From JAMCRM01 sp035561075 (GTDB taxonomy: Bacteria; Acidobacteriota; Terriglobia; Bryobacterales; Bryobacteraceae): a stretch of DNA of 64,000 bases. Every line of letters starts with the position of its first letter. Positions within the stretch are counted from its first letter, which is position 1. The position numbers and the translations under genes were made by a program. The stretch is from the NCBI GenBank assembly GCA_035561075.1, contig DATMYF010000040.1, forward strand, positions 1 to 64,000, read 5' to 3'. Below, one piece after another: positions 28,653 through 36,899 of the stretch. The notes under the pieces are model-generated. The model ran no database searches. It saw nothing but the letters and a program-made list of their open reading frames with translations, and was not told the DNA's origin.

Positions 28653-30719
28653 TTACAGGACCGTCGCGCCGGCGGGGAAGCCCGTCGGGCGGAGCACCTC
28701 AATGCGGACCTTCTGGGCGGCCGGCAGCTTCGTGGAAATTCGCACCGCGGCCTCGCCGCCCGGAGGGATGCGGGGCAACGGCGCTTCCCGTACTTCCATC
28801 GGCAAATTGCCGTGAGCGTAGACGATTAGCCGCACCTTGTAACCTGAGAGCGTGTAGGCGGGCAGGCTCCTACGCGTACGTACCCGTACTGATACGACGC
28901 CCTCCTGGCGGGATGCGGCCACTTCGGCGATGGGGCTCGACTCGCGGCGCAGCAAGTCGAACGACGGCTTCCGCGCGCCATACACGTCCACCACGCCGTG
29001 CACCCGCTGGCGCAGCGCTCCCACACCCTTGTCACCCATATGGGTGCGGTAATCGTTATAAGAGAAGAAAATGGCGCCGGCTATCCACGGGCGCTCGCGG
29101 AAGATGCGGGTGTGCTGTTCGAGCACGTCCGCGCGACGCCGGTCGGCACCGATGTGCTTGGGGCTGCACTCACACCAGCCGTACTCGCTGATGACCACGG
29201 GTTTGCCGGGAAACGCCTGGTGGATGCGGTCGAGATTAGCGATCAGATCTTCCTGGCTGCCCCGGAGCCAGCTCTCGTAGTACTCGTTCCAGGAGACGAA
29301 GTCCATGGAACCGGCGGCGTCCTGGGCGAGGGTCGCATTTTGCAGGCTGCTGGAGGCGTAGGTGCGCAGGCGGTGGGGGTCCAGGCGGTGCGCTTCCTCG
29401 TACATCCTGCGGATGAACTCTTGCGACGCGGGGTTTTGGCCGTCCACCTCGTTGCACAGTCCCCAGGCGAACAGGGAGGGGTGGTTGCGGTCGCGCCGTA
29501 TCATCTCCCGAAGCTGTTCGAGGCCGTTATCCATGAGTTCCATCGTGGGCTGGGTACCCATGCCCTTAAACGTGTGCGCGCCCCAGGTGGGGACCTCCGT
29601 CTGGATCAGGATGCCGTGGCGGTCGCAGAAATCGAGCACACGGCGGTCTTGCTGCCAATGGACGCGGGTGAAGACGCAGTTGAGCTCTTTCAGGTCGCGA
29701 TGGTCGTGCTCGATCCAGGAGGCAGGTTCGGCCATGCCGAATTCCGGATGGCTACCGGCCATGCGCTCCACACCTATCAGGCGAACAGGCTCGCCGTTCA
29801 GCAGGAAGGCGCCGTCGCGCACCTCGAAACGGCGCACGCCGAAGGTGGAGGTGTACTGGTGGCCGCCGATATCGGCGGTGAGGCGGTACAGATTCGGATG
29901 GTCGAAGTGCCATAGGCGCGGTCCGTTAAGCGTGCCCGGCAGCTTCACCTCCTGGACGCCGCCGGCCGGAACGGATACCATGCCCGTGCGCTGCGCCCGC
30001 AGTACGGCGCGACCAGTGTCGTCTTCCTCCACCACCCACGCGAGCGGTACGGAGGCGTCGGAACGCGAGCCGTTTCGCAATATCACCCGGACGTCGAGCT
30101 GCGCCTGGCGGGTGGTGAAATCCGGCAAAGCGTCGATGTCGATGCGCTCGATGTAGACGGACGGGGTCACCAGCAAGCTTACCGGGCGGGTGATGCCGCC
30201 GTCCCCGGCCCAATCGTAAGAGTTGCCGCGCGGCAGAATCTGTTCATCGAACGAGTTGTCCGCGCGTACCGCGATCACGTTCGCGCCAGGTCTCAACGCG
30301 GTGGTAATGTCGAAAGCGAAGGCTGTATAGCCCTTGCCGATGTGCCGGCCTACGAGCTTCCCGTTTACCCACACGGCGGCGGTGTGGTAGACGGCTTCGA
30401 ACTCTACCCGCACGGTCTGGGAATTCCACCATGCGGAGGCCTCAAAGGAGCGGCGATACCAGGCGGGGCCGTGGTGCCCGGCGGTTTCCGGCTGGACCTG
30501 CCAGGTGTGCGGGACGGTGACTTCGGTCCAGGCAGCGTCGTCGGTGCCAGCCAAGTGCCAGCCCTCCAGTTCTCCGCGGTTCTGCGGATCAACGCGGAAC
30601 TGCCAGGGCCCGTCGAGCGGAATAGCGTCGCCCGAACCCTGCGCGCCATGCGCCGCGGCAGGAAGCAGCGCGGCGGCTGCGGCGGCGGACCGGATGAAGT
30701 CCCTGCGAGTGCCCATCAT
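28653..30719 (-). CDS. Glycoside hydrolase family 2 (beta-galactosidase/glucuronidase-like), Tat-exported
   Basis: 688 residues with a twin-arginine signal (TRRDFIR then an Ala-rich stretch). The GH2 layout is clear: sugar-binding domain (about 30-195, with WYRRSF and VWVNGKLVG), immunoglobulin-like domain, then a TIM barrel. The acid/base is E424 in WGLCNEVDG and the nucleophile E512 in VVISEYGW. The C-terminal ~90 residues form an added Ig-like domain. It hydrolyses beta-linked galactose, glucuronate or mannose from polysaccharides in the periplasm or outside; the specificity is not clear. Divergent from the small gene at 30783. Confidence 0.92.
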   Translation of the reverse strand: MMGTRRDFIRSAAAAAALLPAAAHGAQGSGDAIPLDGPWQFRVDPQNRGELEGWHLAGTDDAAWTEVTVPHTWQVQPETAGHHGPAWYRRSFEASAWWNSQTVRVEFEAVYHTAAVWVNGKLVGRHIGKGYTAFAFDITTALRPGANVIAVRADNSFDEQILPRGNSYDWAGDGGITRPVSLLVTPSVYIERIDIDALPDFTTRQAQLDVRVILRNGSRSDASVPLAWVVEEDDTGRAVLRAQRTGMVSVPAGGVQEVKLPGTLNGPRLWHFDHPNLYRLTADIGGHQYTSTFGVRRFEVRDGAFLLNGEPVRLIGVERMAGSHPEFGMAEPASWIEHDHRDLKELNCVFTRVHWQQDRRVLDFCDRHGILIQTEVPTWGAHTFKGMGTQPTMELMDNGLEQLREMIRRDRNHPSLFAWGLCNEVDGQNPASQEFIRRMYEEAHRLDPHRLRTYASSSLQNATLAQDAAGSMDFVSWNEYYESWLRGSQEDLIANLDRIHQAFPGKPVVISEYGWCECSPKHIGADRRRADVLEQHTRIFRERPWIAGAIFFSYNDYRTHMGDKGVGALRQRVHGVVDVYGARKPSFDLLRRESSPIAEVAASRQEGVVSVRVRTRRSLPAYTLSGYKVRLIVYAHGNLPMEVREAPLPRIPPGGEAAVRISTKLPAAQKVRIEVLRPTGFPAGATVL

Positions 30720-30782
30720 GTTTGACTTCTCATTATGAGCGAAATCAGGGCGGGCAGTTTACGCGGGCGGCGAAGCGGCGGT

Positions 30783-30998
30783 ATGCTGGGCGCTGTGACA
30801 GGTCAGGACGCCCACGACCGCGCTCCGGCGCCGGAATACAGCGAAGACGGCGTGGACCTCAGCCTGGTCCGGTGGATGCTCTCCCTTACGCCCCTGGAGC
30901 GCCTGCGGTTTCTGGAAGAGCGCATCAACGACATCCTGGAGATTCGCGAACGGAATGCCCGAACGTTTGCGAACGGGACATCCGGTTCATCGTCGTAG
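30783..30998 (+). CDS. Small protein of a nucleotidyltransferase gene pair (71 aa)
   Basis: 71 residues from the ATG at 30783 (an ATG at 30735 would add 16 residues of poor composition). The core DLSLVRWMLSLTPLERLRF and a tail ending near IRERNA match a small family that commonly sits directly upstream of MNT-type nucleotidyltransferases in acidobacteria and planctomycetes. The C-terminus here (GTSGSSS) comes from reading the transferase gene out of frame, so the 3' end has been altered by a deletion. The intact pair is thought to be a toxin-antitoxin-like or abortive-infection-like module; this copy is unlikely to work as a pair. Confidence 0.55.
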   Translation: MLGAVTGQDAHDRAPAPEYSEDGVDLSLVRWMLSLTPLERLRFLEERINDILEIRERNARTFANGTSGSSS

Positions 30999-31266
30999 GC
31001 GGGCTCGCGGCGGTCCTGAACGGCGCCTGGTCTATTCCAGGGAGCCCGGCAATCTCAATCGCCTGCCGCTGGGCAGCGTTGGCCGGAACCTCGGGTTTAC
31101 GGACCTGCTGCCGCACTCGAACGAATTCGAAATCGGCGAGGGAAGGGGAATCCTGGTGCTCGACCTGGAGACCATTATCGCGATCAAGGAAGAACTTGCT
31201 TCGGAGAAGGACCTGGCGGTGCTGCCTGTCCTCTATCAGACGCTCAGGCTCAAGAAGAGCATCTGA
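30956..31266 (+). pseudogene. Decayed MNT-type nucleotidyltransferase
   Basis: The start RDIRFIVVGGLAAVLNGA lies in one frame (from about 30974) and the continuation LVYSREPGNLNRL, GSVGRNLGFTDLLPHS, VLDLETIIAIKEELASEKD, LPVLYQTL in another (ending at 31266). Compared with the usual product of about 180 residues, the short segment with the catalytic DxD (near FDVD) is lost at the frame change near 31030. Roughly 60 residues are missing between NRL and GSVG, and the N-terminus is fused to the small upstream gene. At least three lesions make it a relic. Confidence 0.75.
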
Positions 31267-31284
31267 AGCGCGCGGCTGGGCCGC

Positions 31285-31851
31285 TCACGCATGATGCGAG
31301 GTCTCCGTGGGGGTGCGCGCGACGCTCTTACGGCCGGATTTCGAGCCCGGAAGCGGTTTGGTGGCCACCCATGCCGACATGTACTGGTCCGTGATGGCAC
31401 CTGGCAACTGGAGCTGGCTGGCGGCTTCCATCTTCAGCTCGTTTCCCAGTAACCAGAGGCACAGCGCGGGACCTTCCTGTATCATCACGTGATACTTCCG
31501 GAATAACATCATGTCTATCTTCAATGCGAAGGTCTGCTTATCTTCACCGCGCGAGAGCCGCTCGAAACGATAGATGCGCGCGTCCCCCTGCGATTCGAAG
31601 CCCATGTAGCGCAGTTCCGCCATCTCGTCATGCCTGCCCTCGATTTGCGGAAGCCGGCGGAGGGTCTGGATGTTGATCGCCCGTTGTGCGGCGCGTCCCT
31701 CCAGTTCGAAAATCACCTGCTGGCCGACCGTGAGCCCGGAAATATCGTACGCGAGTACGGCAGCCGAGTCGAACGGGACGCTGTCTCCAGCCTGGGACCT
31801 GATAACACCGGAGGTGCTGGTCCGGTTGAAAGATGCAATCGTTCCGATCAT
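31285..31851 (-). CDS. Protein with N-terminal cold-shock-like domain, unknown
   Basis: 188 residues. Residues about 1-62 follow the cold-shock/OB pattern: IGTIASFNRTSTSGVI, VPFDSAAVLAYDI, LTVGQQVIFELEG, RAAQRAINIQ, suggesting RNA or single-stranded DNA binding. The rest (about 70-165, with YMGFESQGDARIYRFERLSR, LCLWLLGNELKM, AWVATK) is not recognised. It overlaps the upstream GIY-YIG-like gene by four bases (ATGA), so the pair is co-translated. Possible role in RNA handling, by inference only. Confidence 0.6.
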   Translation of the reverse strand: MIGTIASFNRTSTSGVIRSQAGDSVPFDSAAVLAYDISGLTVGQQVIFELEGRAAQRAINIQTLRRLPQIEGRHDEMAELRYMGFESQGDARIYRFERLSRGEDKQTFALKIDMMLFRKYHVMIQEGPALCLWLLGNELKMEAASQLQLPGAITDQYMSAWVATKPLPGSKSGRKSVARTPTETSHHA

Positions 31852-32162
31852 TTGTAGGTCTCCTTGTTTTCGGGACGGTGCCGGTTGCGGATGGGTTCGA
31901 GTTCGAGGACCAGCTCATCCCGCCGTTCGCTGCGGCATCCCGCATCGCAGAGCTCGTACGTAAAGCCGGTTGGGCGCTGTCCGTCCGGGAACGTATGTAT
32001 ATCCCGGAGCTGATTCAATAGCTGAGACCGGACATCGTCGGCTTCCCCCACATAGATCCATTCCCGGGAGTTCGAGAGGCCGTAGACACCCGACGCAGCA
32101 GGCGTGTTTCTGCCGATCGAAACGGCGGTAAATGCACGCGTGCCGTGTTGTGCGAAAGGCAT
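31848..32162 (-). CDS. GIY-YIG-like nuclease-fold protein
   Basis: 104 residues, the size of a single-domain UPF0213-type protein. GVYGLSN (25-31) and WIYVGEADDVRSQL (35-48) align with the GIY...YIG strands and the following arginine. A later RRDELVLELEPIRNRH contains the Glu position of the fold. The Ile/Tyr pattern is relaxed, so catalytic activity is uncertain. It is translated with a cold-shock-like protein, which could supply nucleic-acid binding. Confidence 0.6.
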   Translation of the reverse strand: MPFAQHGTRAFTAVSIGRNTPAASGVYGLSNSREWIYVGEADDVRSQLLNQLRDIHTFPDGQRPTGFTYELCDAGCRSERRDELVLELEPIRNRHRPENKETYK

Positions 32163-32348
32163 ACGTTCCTGAGTTACCGGGCCGGGTTAGGTTTAGATAG
32201 TCCGAAGCAGTTCAGACGACCCGAAGTGAGATAAAAAAGAAACACTAGCTCCACTTAAGGGTACAGCAACGGTCACGCAATGTAAAGGCTGGGAACCCCG
32301 GGCAGAGTACCTCTGTCGGAGTAGGGACGCGTGTGTTAGGGTGGCGGC

Positions 32349-32915
32349 ATGGGAATTGAGGATATACGCCGGTATGTTGCCGGCGAGTGCCGCCGCGGTA
32401 CGAACGTCTTCGGCCCGGAGTTCTTCGATGAGCACCTGGCCGTCGTCGCCAGCTACGCTGACTGCCTTGCGCCACGCCTCGGCGCGAATGCGGAAGTCGT
32501 CCAACTGGCGGCCTACCTTCATGACATTTCCGCGGTGCGCGACATCACTACCCTAAGGGACCACGCTGTGGTGAGCGCCGCGCACGCTCGCGAGTTGCTG
32601 GCCTTGCGCGGCTACCCGTTATCCATCGCGGAGAACGTGTCCCGGGCGATCGCGTCGCATGTCACTCCCGTGCCGTTGGGCGCGGGAACGCCGGAGGAGA
32701 TCTGCCTGTCGAACGCGGACGCCATATCACAGATTGTCCGCCCGGCCTACTGGCTCTTTTTTGCCTTCGTTGTCCGGAAGTGCGGCTTTGAGGAGGGCAG
32801 GGAATGGCTGCTCAACCGCATGGATTCCAACTGGAACGCGCTGATTGAGCCGGCCAGGGAACTGGTGGTGGATCGATACCCGCTCGCCAGGAGACTGGTG
32901 GGCGATAATGCCTAA
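32349..32915 (+). CDS. HD-domain phosphohydrolase
   Basis: 188 residues. The HD signature is complete: H29 in FDEHL, H58-D59 in AAYLHDIS, H72 in RDHAVVSAAHA and an Asp in SNADAISQI near residue 127. HD proteins bind two metals and hydrolyse phosphate esters, often nucleotides. The C-terminal part has an aromatic cluster (WLFFAFVV) and a helical end. Its last codons overlap the ATG of the frameshifted Rieske-like gene by eight bases, suggesting a former operon. Confidence 0.85.
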   Translation: MGIEDIRRYVAGECRRGTNVFGPEFFDEHLAVVASYADCLAPRLGANAEVVQLAAYLHDISAVRDITTLRDHAVVSAAHARELLALRGYPLSIAENVSRAIASHVTPVPLGAGTPEEICLSNADAISQIVRPAYWLFFAFVVRKCGFEEGREWLLNRMDSNWNALIEPARELVVDRYPLARRLVGDNA

Positions 32916-33303
32916 GGGACATATACGACAAACTGCGGCACGGAGTCCCCGAAGGACGCCCTCTGCTGGAGTTGCTCCAACGGACGTCTCGTCATCGACC
33001 TGGCGCGCGCGCCGGAACTCGCCAGCAGCGGCGGGGCAATCCGGTTGGAGGGAGCAGGCCTCCCCAACCGCGTGCTGGTGGTTCACGGAGCCGATAATCA
33101 GTACCACGCGTTTCCGAATAAGTGCACCCACATGGGGCGGCGCCTCGATCCGGTGCCCGGCACCCGTACGGTGCAGTGCTGCAGTATCGGGAAATCGACT
33201 TTCACCTATTCTGGCCAGGTGATCTATGGCTCGGCTGGACAGCCGTTGAAGCCCGCTTCAGACGGCCGTGGAGAACGGTAGCATTATCGTCACGCTATCC
33301 TGA
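32908..33303 (+). pseudogene. Frameshifted Rieske-like iron-sulfur protein
   Basis: An ATG at 32908 (MPK) is followed by a different frame with CGTESPKDALCWSCSNGRLV, then GGAIRLEGAGLPNRVLVVHG, NKCTHMGRRLDPVPG and VQCCSIGKSTF, a C-x-H / C-C pattern of Rieske-like proteins in which the usual second CxxH is replaced. At 33252-33254 a run of three C gives a premature end at 33281; removing one base joins PLKPLQTAVENG and a normal ending IIVTLS at 33303. So there are two frame lesions, one near the start and one near the end. It could be a sequencing error at the C run, but the start lesion argues for decay. Confidence 0.6.
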
Positions 33304-33347
33304 GCGGCTGCGGGAACCTTTCGGCCGGGCGTGGTGTCCAATCGATT

Positions 33348-33815
33348 ATGCGCCCGTGGATACTCGCTGGCTTTATGTTCCTGGTTGTCGCGCAGTCGGA
33401 TGCCGCCCAGGCTGCGTTGCGAAATGGCGTGTACGCGGTTCTCGGGGAAACGGCGACCGCCTCCGAAGCGGCGCTGCCGTACGATGCGAAGTATTCGGAC
33501 GCGGACCGCAACGCACCCCGCAGGTACATCACACTCGATGCGCATTCCTTCGTGCCGCTGGTGCTGGCCGCGCCTCCGCAGGCGAGGCAGGACGATCGCG
33601 GTTGGACCCTGCTCAGTGTCACGCTCGCCCGGCAACACCTCGGCACGCTCGAGGCATTCACGCGCGCGCACCTTGGCGGCCGGGTGGCCATCGTACTCGA
33701 TGGCGAAATCGTCACCATTCACAAGGTCCGGAGCGTGATTTCGGACGGCAGAGTGCAAGTCTCCCGCTGCCACGATAACGCCTGCCAAATCCTGCGCGCG
33801 AGGCTCGCGAAGTAG
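33348..33815 (+). CDS. Secreted protein with a SecD P1-head-like domain
   Basis: 155 residues, signal peptide (ILAGFMFLVVAQSDAAQA). Residues about 93-135 (LARQHLGTLEAFTRAHLGG, RVAIVLDGEIVTIHKVRSVI) resemble the SecDF P1 head region, where a strand-helix unit precedes AIVLDGKVVSAPVI. A following cysteine pair (SRCHDNAC) may form a disulfide. No membrane helices of SecD follow, so this is a stand-alone periplasmic protein of unknown role. Not a translocase subunit by itself. Confidence 0.6.
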   Translation: MRPWILAGFMFLVVAQSDAAQAALRNGVYAVLGETATASEAALPYDAKYSDADRNAPRRYITLDAHSFVPLVLAAPPQARQDDRGWTLLSVTLARQHLGTLEAFTRAHLGGRVAIVLDGEIVTIHKVRSVISDGRVQVSRCHDNACQILRARLAK

Positions 33816-33887
33816 GCCTGCCCCGAGCTGCGAAACCCAACCGTACGCTCGCGCGTTAGAAATGTTTATAGCCGTCCACAATTCACG

Positions 33888-34838
33888 ATGCACAGCTCCT
33901 TGGCATTTCTCTTTCTATGGCTTCTTGCGGCATTAGCGCCCGTCCAGGCAAGGGTGGCGGTCCTGGTTGGCGAACCTTTTGGAAAATTTGGAGCGTTTAC
34001 TCCAACCGGCCACGCCGCCGTTTACCTCTCCCGCGTTTGCGCGGACACCCCCACTACTTTGCGGCTCTGCCGGACTGGAGAGAACGGCGTGGTGATCAGC
34101 CGGTATAACCGCATCGCAGGGTACGACTGGCTCGCCGTACCGCTGCTGCCCTATCTATACGCTGTCGAAGATCCCGAGGCTGTGCCCGCCAGTGTCGATG
34201 CCCCGCGCGTGGCAGCCTTGCGGGACCTCTATCGCCGTTCGCATCTGCGGAATATTGCACCCGATGGGCCCGAGGGAGAAATGCCCTCCGGCGACTGGAT
34301 TCAACTTGCCGGCGCCGCCTACGATCGCACCATCTACGGCTTCTCACTCGAAACCACCCAGGAAGACGACGAGCGCCTGATCGCGCATCTCAACGCGCAG
34401 CGCAACCGGAGGCGCTTTCACCTGCTGTATCGGAATTGCGCGGATTTCGCTCGCGCCGTCGTGAACTTCTATTATCCGGGAGCGCTGCGGCGGAGCATCG
34501 TCGCGGACCTTGGGATCACCACCCCGAAGCACTCGGCTAAATCGCTGGTGGAGTACGGCCGGCGCCGGCCGGAACTGGGGCTTGCGCGGTTCGAGATTCC
34601 GCAGGTCGTAGGTTCGCAGCCCAGCACAAAGTTGCAGGGGGTCAGCGAATCGCTGGTTCGCTCGAAGAAGTACGTGGTGCCCCTGGCGGTGCTGCAGCCC
34701 TGGGTGGCTGGGACTGCGGCGGTGGCATACCTCACCCGGGGCCGCTTCAATCTTTCGCGGCAGTCGCCGGTGATCTGCGATCCGCAGAAGCTTGCGGCCT
34801 GCGTGTTGACGGCCGGTACGGACGCGGCCGCCGAATAG
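33888..34838 (+). CDS. Secreted protein with a possible papain-like (His...Asn-Cys) fold, unknown
   Basis: 316 residues with a signal peptide (LAFLFLWLLAALAPVQA). GHAAVYLSRVC near residue 41 and LLYRNCADFARAVVNFYYPG near residue 180-199 are the kind of His and Asn-Cys-Ala motifs seen in NlpC/P60, LRAT and DUF4105-like enzymes, but the order of residues was not checked by modelling. A C-terminal hydrophobic stretch (VVPLAVLQPWVAGTAAVAYL) may anchor it or be buried. It could be a periplasmic amidase or peptidase; family not established. Confidence 0.55.
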   Translation: MHSSLAFLFLWLLAALAPVQARVAVLVGEPFGKFGAFTPTGHAAVYLSRVCADTPTTLRLCRTGENGVVISRYNRIAGYDWLAVPLLPYLYAVEDPEAVPASVDAPRVAALRDLYRRSHLRNIAPDGPEGEMPSGDWIQLAGAAYDRTIYGFSLETTQEDDERLIAHLNAQRNRRRFHLLYRNCADFARAVVNFYYPGALRRSIVADLGITTPKHSAKSLVEYGRRRPELGLARFEIPQVVGSQPSTKLQGVSESLVRSKKYVVPLAVLQPWVAGTAAVAYLTRGRFNLSRQSPVICDPQKLAACVLTAGTDAAAE

Positions 34839-34841
34839 CCC

Positions 34842-35492
34842 CTACGCCACTATCTTCTTCCGCACCGCGTACAGTACGATTTCTGCCGTGTTATGCAGGT
34901 CCAGCTTCTGCATGATGTGGGTGCGGTGTGTCTCGACCGTGTAAGGACTGAGGTCCAATATGGTGGCGATATCCTTGTTGGTCTTGCCCACCGCCAGCAG
35001 TTGCAGAACCTCCTTTTCGCGGTCGGTGAGCAGATCGTAGGAATCCGTCAGGCCGCGCTGTTGGAGGTGCCGGAGATAGTCGTCGAGCAACGTCTTGGCA
35101 ATGGCGGGACTGAAGTATGGCTGGCCTGCCGACACGGAATGGATGGCCCGCACCAGGTCGCCCTCGGCGGAATCCTTCAGCAGGTAGCCCTTCGCGCCGG
35201 CGCTCAGGGTGCGGACCAGGTACTCTTCGTCCGAGTGCATGCTGAGCATGATGATGGCGGTTTCGGGGTGGTCCCGGACGATCTGCCGGGTGGCCTCGAT
35301 GCCGTTCAGGCGCGGCATGGCTATGTCCATCACGATGATGTCGGGCTTGAGTTCGGCAGCCAGGTCCACTGCCTGGCGCCCGTCCGCGGCTTCCCCCACC
35401 ACTTCCAGGCCGGGTTCGCTTTCGAGCAGGAAACGCAGTCCCTTCCGGACCACGCCGTGGTCGTCGGCCAGCAGGATGCGGCATTTCTTCAT
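34842..35492 (-). CDS. LuxR/NarL-type response regulator
   Basis: 216 residues. Receiver domain 1-120 with acidic pocket ADDHG, phospho-acceptor D56 in IVMDIAMP and K106 in YLLKDS. The C-terminal LuxR helix-turn-helix covers about 150-210 (LTDREKEVLQLLAVGKTNKD, TVETHRTHIMQKLDL). It would bind DNA on phosphorylation by the kinase encoded just upstream, whose end it overlaps (ATGA). Targets are unknown. Confidence 0.95.
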   Translation of the reverse strand: MKKCRILLADDHGVVRKGLRFLLESEPGLEVVGEAADGRQAVDLAAELKPDIIVMDIAMPRLNGIEATRQIVRDHPETAIIMLSMHSDEEYLVRTLSAGAKGYLLKDSAEGDLVRAIHSVSAGQPYFSPAIAKTLLDDYLRHLQQRGLTDSYDLLTDREKEVLQLLAVGKTNKDIATILDLSPYTVETHRTHIMQKLDLHNTAEIVLYAVRKKIVA

Positions 35493-36844
35493 GCGGCCTC
35501 CACGGGCAGCGGAACGGAAATTTTGAGAAGCATACCTTTACCGGGCTGCGAGTGAATGGCGAGCGAGCCGCCCAATTCCTTGACGCGCTCCTCAATGCCG
35601 ATCAGCCCCAGGCCGGGGCCGATGCGCGGCAACTCGCCGTTCGCCATGGGCGGCAGCCCGCGGCCGTTATCCTGCACGGCCAGGGAGAGCCGCTCGGTAT
35701 CGGAGTGCAGCAGGATCCGGATATGGCTGGCCTCGGCGTGGCGCGCGCAATTCGTGAGCGCCTCCTGTGCGACGCGGTAGACGCAGGTACGGTAATTCTC
35801 CGGCAGTTCCGGCACCAGCCCCTCGAGCTGCACCTCTACGGGGATGCCGGAACGGCGCGAGAATTCGCGCGCCTGCCACTCCAGCGCCGGGCCGAGTCCC
35901 AGGTCGTCCAGAACCGACGGGCGCAGCCCCGCCGCCAGGTTCCGCACCGACACCATCGTCTGGGAGGCGAGCTTTTTGGCATCGTCCAGGTGTGCCCGAA
36001 ACTGCTCCTCGGAGCCGTTGCGCAGGCGCTCCAGGTTCCCCAGTTCCACCCGCATGGCGGTAAGGGTCTGGCCGATCTCGTCGTGCAGTTCGCGGGAGAG
36101 GCTGCGGCGCTCATCCTCCTGGGCGCGCAGAAGCTGTTGGGAGAGCCGGCGCATCTCCTGTTCGGCGCGTTCCGTCAACTGGTGCTGTTCCTCGGCGCGT
36201 TCCTCCAGCCGCGAGATCCGGATGACGCTGGCGAGCGACACCGCGATGCCTAGCGCCAGCAGCCCGATCAGCATCTTCTGGCCCGCGCGACGCGACTCCC
36301 GCACCTTGTTGTAGATGCGGTTCTGGCGCTCCCGCAGATCCGCCTCGTTGAGGGCTTTTAATTGCTGCGCCATTTCCAGCACGGCATTCCGCCGCGGCAG
36401 CACCACTTTGCGCAGGAAGAGGGAGCTGAGGGCGCGCTTCTGTTCGGGGGTCCAGTCGAAGATGGGGTCGAGAGAGGCCCAGTAGGCATCGAGTTCCGTG
36501 CGCAGGCGGTTCGGCAGTCCGGGGTCCGCCGCGGCGGCAAGCTCCCTGATGGTTCCCAGTTGCTGCTCCATCTGGGCCCGAATTTCGAGCAGCTCACCCC
36601 GGTGCAGGTCCGCGGTGATCTGGGAGGGGTCCAGCAGGAAATCGCGCGCGAAGATGCCGGAGAGGTAGATGCCGGATTCGATCTCCCGCGTGGCCGCTTC
36701 GGTGCGGACGTGCGACTGATGAATCGCGAGGACGGACTCGTAGATCTGGCCGGTTCGCCGCCAGCTATCGACACTTGACAATACGGCCAGCAGCACCAGG
36801 GTGCCGAACCCCAGCGCCAGAATTGGCCAACCCCGCAATCTCAC
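35489..36844 (-). CDS. Membrane sensor histidine kinase (NarX/DesK class)
   Basis: 451 residues. Two membrane helices (about 7-24 and 189-209) flank an extracytoplasmic CHASE3-like helical sensor domain of about 160 residues. HisKA_3 phospho-acceptor H254 is in RSLSRELHDEIGQ. The HATPase domain (about 350-447) has VAQEALTNCARHA (N box), DNGRGLP (G1) and GLGLIGIEERV (G2). It signals to the response regulator downstream (four-base overlap). A 55-base gap separates it from the membrane-channel-like gene upstream, so the pair may belong to the osmolyte operon. Confidence 0.95.
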   Translation of the reverse strand: MRLRGWPILALGFGTLVLLAVLSSVDSWRRTGQIYESVLAIHQSHVRTEAATREIESGIYLSGIFARDFLLDPSQITADLHRGELLEIRAQMEQQLGTIRELAAAADPGLPNRLRTELDAYWASLDPIFDWTPEQKRALSSLFLRKVVLPRRNAVLEMAQQLKALNEADLRERQNRIYNKVRESRRAGQKMLIGLLALGIAVSLASVIRISRLEERAEEQHQLTERAEQEMRRLSQQLLRAQEDERRSLSRELHDEIGQTLTAMRVELGNLERLRNGSEEQFRAHLDDAKKLASQTMVSVRNLAAGLRPSVLDDLGLGPALEWQAREFSRRSGIPVEVQLEGLVPELPENYRTCVYRVAQEALTNCARHAEASHIRILLHSDTERLSLAVQDNGRGLPPMANGELPRIGPGLGLIGIEERVKELGGSLAIHSQPGKGMLLKISVPLPVEAA

Positions 36845-36899
36845 CTGGTCTGCCGTCCCTCCAAGGGTGCCGGTCCCTTACTTATCAATGTAGCGCTCT

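Noticed and set aside
28205..29191. Plus-strand frame of 328 codons spanning three minus-strand genes
   Set aside because: It crosses the propeller, small-protein and GH2 genes without regard to their borders and has only Arg/Gly-rich sequence.
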